In this document: positions 1-5,655 of the stretch, piece by piece
How the letters are laid out: the number at the start of each line of letters is the position of its first letter
How positions within the stretch are numbered: position 1 is the first letter of the stretch
NCBI GenBank assembly: GCA_023254815.1
Contig: JALRKI010000060.1
Location: 1 to 8,055 of the forward strand
DNA from: Flavobacteriaceae bacterium
GTDB lineage: Bacteria; Bacteroidota; Bacteroidia; Flavobacteriales; Flavobacteriaceae
DNA length: 8,055 nt
Direction of reading: 5' to 3'
The notes under the pieces: generated by a model
The model's input: only the letters and a program-made list of their open reading frames with translations
Told to the model about the DNA's origin: nothing
Databases searched by the model: none
Translations under genes and position numbers: made by a program

Positions 1-43
1 AAAAGACGGCCGGTTAATGGTTTTTTTAGGTAATACCGTTTAA
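1..43 (+). CDS. Possible C-terminal tail of an unidentified upstream gene (partial)
   Basis: Reading from base 2, the frame gives KDGRLMVFLGNTV and then a TAA at 41-43. The other two forward frames hit stops earlier, at 31-33 and at 15-17. The composition is protein-like and the TAA overlaps the ATG of the next gene as TAATG, a common arrangement for translationally coupled genes. Only 13 residues are visible, so no family can be named. The alternative is that this is leader DNA, since an ATG at 17 in the same frame would give only an eight-residue peptide. Both the call and its extent are inference. Confidence 0.35.
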   Translation, partial: KDGRLMVFLGNTV

Positions 44-345
44 TGGACTTTTCTTGCACTGACCAGCATGAGACAATGGAACCACTTACAACCAAAATTC
101 CCTCTTTGACAGAGGTCAAAGGTCTAAGCAAACAAGAAATCATAGATTTATTGGGTCATGGCTATAATGACATCAACAGTCCTATTTGGATGTATTTTTT
201 GAAACGGAAGAAGTTTTTTTCTAATTCAAACTACCTCTATTTGGTTTTTAACAAGGATAAAGTTACTCATGCCAGATATAGACGTTTTCCTTTGGACCAT
301 ACGCGACAATTGGACCAATATTTTAAAAGATTTTTAAATACATAG
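43..345 (+). CDS. Small unknown protein, BamE/SmpA-like appearance
   Basis: I do not recognise this 100-residue protein with certainty. Residues about 22-82 read like a single small alpha/beta domain of the BamE/SmpA-OmlA type: a helix with LSKQEIIDLLGHG (compare the family pattern of a helix ending in LLG plus a turn), then IWMYFL, then two strands YLYLVFNKDKV and THARYRRF. This is pattern resemblance, not a proven homology. There is no signal peptide or lipobox in the frame, so an envelope location like that of true BamE is not supported. ATG at 43 overlaps a preceding TAA (TAATG). A second in-frame ATG at 76 (residue 12) would remove the unstructured-looking Cys/His-containing start and is an equally possible initiation site. 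The stop TAG at 343-345 is followed immediately and in the same frame by the ATG of the HTH gene, so the two are probably cotranscribed and translationally coupled. Confidence 0.6.
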   Translation: MDFSCTDQHETMEPLTTKIPSLTEVKGLSKQEIIDLLGHGYNDINSPIWMYFLKRKKFFSNSNYLYLVFNKDKVTHARYRRFPLDHTRQLDQYFKRFLNT

Positions 346-1152
346 ATGATGACCTTTAGCAGTACTGTGGCCGAACCATTGACCTTAAAAACTTCTGCTC
401 AATTAAGCTTTAGGGAGGAACTTTACGTGAAGCTCACTACAGCAGGACAGGAAAGCAAATCCATCATGAAGTTGATGAAGATTGATCAAGAAAAGATTTA
501 CAACTTGCGGTTTAGCATCAAGAACAAATTATCTGCAAACACTTGGCAGGAGGTTATAGCTCGGTGTTTTGAAAATCATTATTTGAGTTCCACCGATTAT
601 GTCTATGATGAAATCCGATTTCTGGCTTTGAACTACTCAGAGAATCTTTCAAAGAATTCTGACCCTTCCTTTCTCCAATGGTCACAGTGGGACAAGGTAG
701 ACGCGCTTATTCGTTTTTATACGGAGTGCCATGAATTTCTACGAACTCATTTTGCAAATCAGGGAATTGGAAAGAATTTAACTGCGACTGAAATTGATTA
801 TCTCAAGGATCAATTTAAAGGGAATGCCAATGGTTACTATAGTGCATTCATGTCCGAGAAGCAAACCCAAAAGAAGAGCCTTAGAAAACGATTGTTTCAG
901 AAGCTAGGCGCAAAACATTGGTTTGAGTGCTTCAGAAAAGCTATTATACTTGACATCATCAAATTGGGTGACGTCTTAACGATTAGCCCTTATACTGTTG
1001 CAACAAAGATAATTCAGGAACTCAAATCGAATCTGGATTATGTTCCCTTGCCAAAGCGGGCTTTGCAGCTAGAAATTTATGAGTCGTTGCTGAAGTTTTA
1101 TTGTACTTTGACTTATAGCTGCGTCTTTCAGTCTTCTAAGACTTCTGCTTAA
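346..1152 (+). CDS. Protein with two tandem degenerate LuxR/GerE-type HTH units; likely regulator
   Basis: This 268-residue protein belongs to no family I can name, but its architecture is visible. Residues 20-75 follow the LuxR/GerE C-terminal HTH pattern: LSFREE at the start, G34, I40, I46, then LR at 54-55 and KL at 61-62 with a helix after W67. Residues 145-200 align to it without gaps at an offset of 125 (L145, E149, Y152, K154, G159, LR 179-180, KLGA 186-189, W192, E194), 14 identities in 56. The part after each HTH is helical and ends in a similar segment (ALIRFY 120-125, SLLKFY 247-252), so the whole protein looks like a duplicated unit of about 125 residues. No receiver or sensor domain is present. 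The second copy is poor in the usual recognition-helix residues, so it may serve dimerisation rather than DNA binding. The start is ATG 346 or the next codon ATG 349, directly after the previous stop. DNA-binding regulation is an inference. Confidence 0.72.
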   Translation: MMTFSSTVAEPLTLKTSAQLSFREELYVKLTTAGQESKSIMKLMKIDQEKIYNLRFSIKNKLSANTWQEVIARCFENHYLSSTDYVYDEIRFLALNYSENLSKNSDPSFLQWSQWDKVDALIRFYTECHEFLRTHFANQGIGKNLTATEIDYLKDQFKGNANGYYSAFMSEKQTQKKSLRKRLFQKLGAKHWFECFRKAIILDIIKLGDVLTISPYTVATKIIQELKSNLDYVPLPKRALQLEIYESLLKFYCTLTYSCVFQSSKTSA

Positions 1153-2198
1153 TAATCACTATTTTTTTTCTTATTACGCTTGTTGTAAACAGAAGCTCCA
1201 AGCTCAAAAGCTTTAATACATGACGAAATGCAGGCAATTCCTTTTCCGGCAATGTCAAAGGCAGTTCCGTGATCGGGAGACACCCTAACCTTGTTGAGTC
1301 CGGCGGTGAAATTGACGCCTTTTCCAAAAGATAACAGTTTAAAGGGCACCAGGCCTTGATCGTGATAACTCGCCAAAATACCGTCATAATTTGTGTACGA
1401 TCCCGATCCAAAAAATCCATCTGCCGCAAACGGCCCTTCAATTTGGACACCAAGGGACTGAAGTTTGGCAACACAAGGCGTCAAAAGTTCTTGATCAATG
1501 CTGCCAATAGTTCCACGATCTCCTGCGTGAGGATTGACTCCAAGTAAAGCTATTTTTGGATTATCAATACCAAAGTCTTGTTGCAATGACAGTTTCATGG
1601 TTATAGCTTTTTCTAAAATCAGTTTTTCAGAAATGAAAGAGCAGACTCGGTCAAGTGGAACATGATCGGTGAGCAATCCAACGCGCAACTCGTCCGACAC
1701 CAGTAGCATCAAGCTTGTTCCATTCAACTCACGACTCAAATAGTTTGTGTGTCCTGGAAACGGAAACTCTTTTGACATGATACTGGCTTTGTGTATGGGG
1801 GCAGTTAATAATACATCGACCTCGTCATGCTTCAGTGCATGGGTTGCGGCCCTCAGAGACTGGTATGCATATTGTCCGATTCTTGGGTCAATAGTTCCAT
1901 AGACGATTGGAACCTGCTCTGACCAAACATCTATAACATATACTGTTTTCTTCTCGAAGGCCGATTGGACATTCCATTGGGCAATATTCAAATGAGTTCC
2001 AAAGGTTTCTTGAAGCCCAATTACCAATTCAAAATTGGCAAATAGGATTGGGACAAAATCAAACGAATTCAAATGATCCAAACTTCTCAATACGACCTCA
2101 CCTCCTATACCGTTAAGGTCTCCAATAGAAACACCGATTTTTAGTAAGGAATGTTGTGGCTTGTTCAAAGCAAAATTTGTTTTGTACTTTCGTGACAC
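1149..2198 (-). CDS. pdxA: 4-hydroxythreonine-4-phosphate dehydrogenase (PdxA)
   Basis: PdxA oxidises 4-phosphohydroxy-L-threonine with NAD(P)+. The product decarboxylates to 3-amino-2-oxopropyl phosphate, which PdxJ condenses with deoxyxylulose 5-phosphate in the cytosolic pyridoxal phosphate pathway. The sequence shows the family motifs in order: SIGDLNGIGGEV (24-35), GHTNYLSRE (149-157), TDHVPL (177-182), NPHAGDRG (222-229), ASYHDQGLVPFK (276-287) and SPDHGTAFDIAG (307-318). H179, H224 and H279 have the same spacing (45 and 55) as the metal ligands H166, H211 and H266 of E. coli PdxA. The 349-residue length uses a GTG start at 2196-2198. A TTG at 2166-2168 (residue 11, giving MNKPQHSLL just before the conserved KIGVSIGD) fits the usual short N-terminus better, and a promoter-like -7 box lies right on the GTG. 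I therefore suspect the TTG is the true start (339 residues). The tail is lysine-rich and the stop overlaps that of the convergent HTH gene. Confidence 0.95.
   Translation of the reverse strand: MSRKYKTNFALNKPQHSLLKIGVSIGDLNGIGGEVVLRSLDHLNSFDFVPILFANFELVIGLQETFGTHLNIAQWNVQSAFEKKTVYVIDVWSEQVPIVYGTIDPRIGQYAYQSLRAATHALKHDEVDVLLTAPIHKASIMSKEFPFPGHTNYLSRELNGTSLMLLVSDELRVGLLTDHVPLDRVCSFISEKLILEKAITMKLSLQQDFGIDNPKIALLGVNPHAGDRGTIGSIDQELLTPCVAKLQSLGVQIEGPFAADGFFGSGSYTNYDGILASYHDQGLVPFKLLSFGKGVNFTAGLNKVRVSPDHGTAFDIAGKGIACISSCIKAFELGASVYNKRNKKKNSDY
2160..2192 (+). promoter_or_regulatory. Predicted ribE promoter (Bacteroidota type)
   Basis: TACTTTCG at 2185-2192 matches the Bacteroidota -7 consensus TAnnTTTG at five of its six fixed positions. 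A partial -33 element, CTTG at 2160-2163, lies 21 nt upstream. Transcription would begin near 2197-2200, leaving a leader of about 20 nt before the ribE ATG at 2220. The element lies inside the 5' end of the longer pdxA reading frame, which would overlap less if pdxA starts at 2168. Prediction only. Confidence 0.5.
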
Positions 2199-2205
2199 AA
2201 AACTA
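2198..2205 (-). promoter_or_regulatory. Predicted pdxA -7 promoter box
   Basis: Read on the - strand, 2205 to 2198 is TAGTTTTG, a full match to the TAnnTTTG -7 consensus of Bacteroidota. At the expected -33 distance (about 2226-2230) the - strand shows only a weak TG-containing match. Transcription would start near 2190-2193, which is downstream of the GTG at 2198 and supports the internal TTG at 2168 as the pdxA start. The ribE -7 box lies only five bases away on the other strand, so the two promoters would compete for polymerase. Confidence 0.4.
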
Positions 2206-2220
2206 ATGAAACAGAACTAA
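2206..2220 (+). promoter_or_regulatory. Possible four-codon leader ORF overlapping the ribE start
   Basis: Between the predicted ribE transcription start and the ribE ATG there is a complete mini reading frame, ATG AAA CAG AAC TAA (Met-Lys-Gln-Asn-stop). Its TAA shares one base with the ribE ATG, forming TAATG. Such an overlap could let a ribosome that ends on the mini-ORF reinitiate on ribE. So short a frame may also occur by chance, and there is no Shine-Dalgarno sequence in front of it. Confidence 0.25.
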
Positions 2221-2816
2221 TGTTTACAGGAATCGTTGAGGAGATGGGTAAAGTAAAGTCTGTATCTATGGATTCAGGAAATTTGCATTTGACAATTGAG
2301 GCTCAATTTGCGGATGAGCTAAAAGTTGATCAAAGTGTTGCTCACAATGGCATTTGTTTGACCATTGTTAACAAATCTCAAGGACAATATACGGTTACGG
2401 CGATAAAGGAGACCATCGAAAAGACAACCATTGGCAATTGGCATGTTGGTGATTTGATTAATTTGGAAAGAGGACTAAAGCTAGGAGACCGACTGGACGG
2501 CCACATGGTTCAAGGACATGTAGATCAGATTGGGAAGTGCATCTCCATGAAAGATAACAATGGAAGCTGGATGTTTAGATTCCAATACGACGATTCACTT
2601 GGAAATTTTACCATAGAAAAAGGCTCTATTACTGTCAATGGTGTTAGTCTAACCGTAGTCGATTCCGATAGGGATAGTTTTGGTGTGGCGATCATTCCTT
2701 TCACTTTCGAACACACCAATTTTTGTCTATTGAAAGAAGGGTCATTGGTCAATTTGGAGTTCGACATGATCGGCAAATATGTGTCCCGCTTACACAAAAA
2801 CAGCACTCCTACCTAG
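2220..2816 (+). CDS. ribE: Riboflavin synthase (alpha chain type)
   Basis: The enzyme dismutates two 6,7-dimethyl-8-ribityllumazine molecules to riboflavin and a pyrimidine product, the last step of riboflavin synthesis; it is cytosolic and normally a homotrimer. The 198-residue protein has the family's two lumazine-binding barrels. The first begins with the hallmark MFTGIVEEMG and carries HNGICLT (42-48). The second begins with GHMVQGHVDQIG (94-105) and carries VNGVSLTVV (139-147). Expected active-site residues are present: C46 and H100, and S143 in the second barrel's equivalent of NGVCLT. The C-terminal helix region NLEFDMIGKYVSRL (178-191) matches the trimerisation segment. Length is normal and the ATG is fixed by the conserved MFTGIVE start. 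The gene diverges from pdxA with 21 bases between the annotated starts, and ends 4 bases from the stop of the convergent nuclease gene, leaving no separate terminator. No FMN riboswitch (RFN element) fits in the roughly 20-nt leader. Confidence 0.97.
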   Translation: MFTGIVEEMGKVKSVSMDSGNLHLTIEAQFADELKVDQSVAHNGICLTIVNKSQGQYTVTAIKETIEKTTIGNWHVGDLINLERGLKLGDRLDGHMVQGHVDQIGKCISMKDNNGSWMFRFQYDDSLGNFTIEKGSITVNGVSLTVVDSDRDSFGVAIIPFTFEHTNFCLLKEGSLVNLEFDMIGKYVSRLHKNSTPT

Positions 2817-2820
2817 TTTC

Positions 2821-5571
2821 TTATTTTTCAGTTGTTTCAAAGGGTATTTTTGGATTGTGAATCATCAATACCAATTCAGATAGAATCTGTTCAAATTGGT
2901 CAAGGACTCTACTGTCAATATTATAGCTATTAGTTTTATCATTTTCACTTGCCATGCCTAACTTGATCAATCCTGATGATATATTTTTGAGTGCAAATAT
3001 GCCTCCTTCAACGCAGGAGGTTTCGGGATGGTTGGCACGCCACAAGTAGGCATAGCAAAGAATTTGGAAACACTTGTGATATTTGTCGTAGTCGTAAATT
3101 AGATCTGACCAGTCTTTTATCTGGAGGCTATTGTTGGTTATTCGACTTCCAGTTTTATAGTCTATGATTCGAGTCACTCCATTGAGCTGATCTACACGGT
3201 CAATTTTTCCTCTTATTTTAATTTGAACAGGCAAGTCTAATAAGGGAATAGGAGCTTCAAATTTTTCTTCAATACTTATAATTTTAACAGAATCTCCTCG
3301 TTGAATTAGCTTCAAATCTTCATTGATTAATTGAAGTATATAATGTTTGCCAATTTCAAAAGACAATAGGTTCTTTCCCGTTTTGATATCTGCTCCTTTC
3401 AGTTGATCTTTAAAAAACCGCTCCGCGAGATTAGGAATCTGAGATGTCATTGAGACAAGTGACTGCTCGGAAAGAAATTGGTTTTGGAATGGTCTATAAA
3501 GCGCTTCAAGCGTATTGTGAATGGCGTTTCCAAAAGTTCTAGCGGCCATGGATTCTTCCACTTCATCGGATTCTTCAAGCCCTAACAAATACTTTTGATA
3601 AAACTTTAATGGATCCCTGATGTACAAAGTAAGAGCTGAAGGAGAGTAGCCGTGAGAACCTAATTCATTCAGTAATTTGGTTATTTCTGGGCTCTTTTGG
3701 ATGATTAACCTTGGCTTTGTCTGCATTGGCGTTTCAGCAATTGCTTTTATGCGCTCTATTTGATGTACTCTGCCAACGTCTAACTGCAATAAATATCGGC
3801 TTGGCTCGCCACCATTAAGTCGATCGACGATGGAGTCACAAACCATATAGACTTCGGAAGCCCTCTGGATTAAATGATAAAAATGATAAGCATAAATAGC
3901 ATCCTTTTCCTTGATGGTCGGAAGGTCAAAGGCGCATTTGACGTCATAAGGAATGAATGAGTTTTGATGTTTCCCTGCTGGCAGTCTGCCTTCATTGACT
4001 GAAGTGATGATCACAGTTTCAAAATCTAAAACCCGAGATTCTAGAATTCCCATGATTTGCAATCCTTTTAGAGGCTCTCCTTTGAAGTCCAAAGTGGCTT
4101 CTTCCATCAAATTTTTATAAAGGTGCTCAAGAGTCTTTATACTTTCTATACCACTAAACCCTTTTATTTCAAGCTTAAGACTGTTAAGCAGAGTGAAAAA
4201 ATTGTAAAGACACTCCAAGGTAAAGAAATCGGAATGTGACTTTTGGTTCAAGCCATTTTTGATGTGTTCGATGAGAATCACCAATCGATCCAGAGCCTGC
4301 TCTGGGTTCTCCCAAGGGGAAAATATTAAATCTATCCATTCCAAATTAGCATCGGCTTCAAGCTTCAACTGATCGATTGTTATAAACACGAGATTCTGTT
4401 CTTGAATGAATCCAGTCATGTCATTTATCCAATATCTTTTTGACGGACTTACCAATGACTCTAACAATGGGTTGGAGAGAATGCTCAGTACATATTTGTA
4501 GTAGAATCCTTCTTTCTCCTTGTTGATTTGTAAATTAAAGATGCTTGACAGCAATCCAGCGACTGGTGTAGCTTTCAGGGGGAATCCCATTGTGATATTG
4601 ACTGTGTCAATTTCTGCAGGCAAAGCAGTTAATAAAGGCAACAGAAGGGTTTCATCGGCCAGTACGACAGCAGTATTTTTGCACTTGTTTTTTTCCCACA
4701 ACGATTTAATCAGTCCTCCAACATATTTTGCTTGACCCACTGATTTTGGTGTTTCGATCGATTTTATTTTTTTTGGTGAAGTGAAATGACTTTGGATGCC
4801 AAGGGGAGTCTCATGCTTATAGAATTTCCATGAGCTAAAGTAACGCCTCATAAATAGACCAGCTTCTTCCATTTCGTTAGTCAAAAAATAGTGGTCACTA
4901 TCCCAATAGATGGTCCCCATCTCTCGACCAAGGAGTTCTTGAAATATGATTTCTTCGGAAGCATTAAGTGCATTGAATCCTAAAAAAACAAACTCTTTGG
5001 ATTGATGTTCGTTCAAATAGTTTTCAAGATTCTCTAAAGCAACCCTGTACATGAGTCCCTGATGACCTTCACCAGACTCGAGTAGAGTCTTGTTCAAGCG
5101 GTGGTATATTGGCAACAGTTGTTCCCAAAATTTAAGATAATTTGAAACCAACGGGGTTTTGGGGTCTTGACCAAAGGTCTCAATAGATTTAAGCTGCAGG
5201 ATACTTTTAAACAAAGATTCCACCTCTATGAGATACCTATCGATTTCGACAAAATCTTGAATTAATCGAGGTCCCCAATTTAGAAACTGTTCAAAAGATT
5301 CGGGGGTTTCTTGTAGGTATGTCGCAAGATAAGCACGATAAGTTTTGATTAATAATCCTGTAGGTGATATGGGCCTTAATTCTGAAATTTCTTGCACTAA
5401 CTGTTCGATAGCCACAATCTTTGGTGCAAATTGCATTTTGAGACTAACTGATGCTATTTCATTTTTAAGGGCAATTCCAGAACGCTTATTGGGCAAAACA
5501 AACACAAGCTCTGACAAATCTTTTTCTTTGGCAGACAAATCAAGCAGCACATCCTTGATAAAAGTGGTCAT
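2821..5571 (-). CDS. AddB-like PD-(D/E)XK nuclease, DNA repair exonuclease subunit
   Basis: This 916-residue protein is laid out like the AddB/RexB subunit of RecBCD-type helicase-nucleases, which process DNA double-strand ends for recombination. The N-terminal part resembles a degenerate UvrD-type helicase core: FVLPNKRSGIALKNEI (24-39) sits where a Walker A loop would be but has no GxxxxGK(S/T), so ATP hydrolysis is unlikely. LQIMGILESRVLDFETV (504-520) followed by SVNEGRLP (524-531) is the conserved late helicase-like motif of this family. The C-terminal nuclease domain has SPSALTLYIRDPLKFY (643-658), GNAIH (681-685), GKIDRVD (788-794), IDYKTG (803-808; catalytic D791, D804, K806) and the Q-x3-Y motif (Q836, Y840). 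D653 stands where AddB proteins usually have the first Fe-S cysteine, and no CxxC follows the nuclease, so no Fe-S cluster is expected. The AddA/UvrD-type helicase partner is not in this window. It lies downstream of ompA behind a terminator; I found no clear promoter of its own. Confidence 0.85.
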   Translation of the reverse strand: MTTFIKDVLLDLSAKEKDLSELVFVLPNKRSGIALKNEIASVSLKMQFAPKIVAIEQLVQEISELRPISPTGLLIKTYRAYLATYLQETPESFEQFLNWGPRLIQDFVEIDRYLIEVESLFKSILQLKSIETFGQDPKTPLVSNYLKFWEQLLPIYHRLNKTLLESGEGHQGLMYRVALENLENYLNEHQSKEFVFLGFNALNASEEIIFQELLGREMGTIYWDSDHYFLTNEMEEAGLFMRRYFSSWKFYKHETPLGIQSHFTSPKKIKSIETPKSVGQAKYVGGLIKSLWEKNKCKNTAVVLADETLLLPLLTALPAEIDTVNITMGFPLKATPVAGLLSSIFNLQINKEKEGFYYKYVLSILSNPLLESLVSPSKRYWINDMTGFIQEQNLVFITIDQLKLEADANLEWIDLIFSPWENPEQALDRLVILIEHIKNGLNQKSHSDFFTLECLYNFFTLLNSLKLEIKGFSGIESIKTLEHLYKNLMEEATLDFKGEPLKGLQIMGILESRVLDFETVIITSVNEGRLPAGKHQNSFIPYDVKCAFDLPTIKEKDAIYAYHFYHLIQRASEVYMVCDSIVDRLNGGEPSRYLLQLDVGRVHQIERIKAIAETPMQTKPRLIIQKSPEITKLLNELGSHGYSPSALTLYIRDPLKFYQKYLLGLEESDEVEESMAARTFGNAIHNTLEALYRPFQNQFLSEQSLVSMTSQIPNLAERFFKDQLKGADIKTGKNLLSFEIGKHYILQLINEDLKLIQRGDSVKIISIEEKFEAPIPLLDLPVQIKIRGKIDRVDQLNGVTRIIDYKTGSRITNNSLQIKDWSDLIYDYDKYHKCFQILCYAYLWRANHPETSCVEGGIFALKNISSGLIKLGMASENDKTNSYNIDSRVLDQFEQILSELVLMIHNPKIPFETTEK

Positions 5572-5603
5572 TATAGAAATAGTAATATGATTAATCCAAA
5601 ATA

Positions 5604-5632
5604 AAAAAGCGCTCCATAAAGGAACGCTTTTT
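5604..5632 (-). terminator. Intrinsic terminator of the ompA-family gene
   Basis: The arms at 5621-5632 and 5604-5615 pair over 12 bases with one mismatch (AAAAAGCGTTCC against GGAGCGCTTTTT on the - strand) around a five-base loop. On the - strand the hairpin is followed by a T-rich tract with an interrupting A. It lies 24 bases past the ompA stop and about 33 bases before the nuclease start, so it should limit ompA transcription into the nuclease gene. The A-rich left side could also make it work in the opposite direction. Confidence 0.85.
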
Positions 5633-5655
5633 CTCTAAAAAATATAAGCAGAGTT

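Noticed and set aside
1136..1474. 112-codon - strand frame
   Set aside because: It overlaps the C-terminal half of pdxA in another frame; pdxA there carries its conserved H279 and SPDHGTAF motifs, so this is a shadow.
2199..2219. FMN (RFN) riboswitch upstream of ribE
   Set aside because: Only 21 bases separate ribE from pdxA and no conserved RFN helices are present; the element needs well over 100 nt.
2525..2806. 93-codon - strand frame opposite ribE
   Set aside because: Entirely antisense to the second lumazine-binding domain; no recognisable protein features.
2817..2820. Terminator between ribE and the nuclease gene
   Set aside because: The gap is 4 bases and I see no GC stem with a T-run on either side.
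4520..5590. + strand frames at 4520-4735 and 5345-5590
   Set aside because: Antisense to the AddB-like gene, which is intact across both regions.
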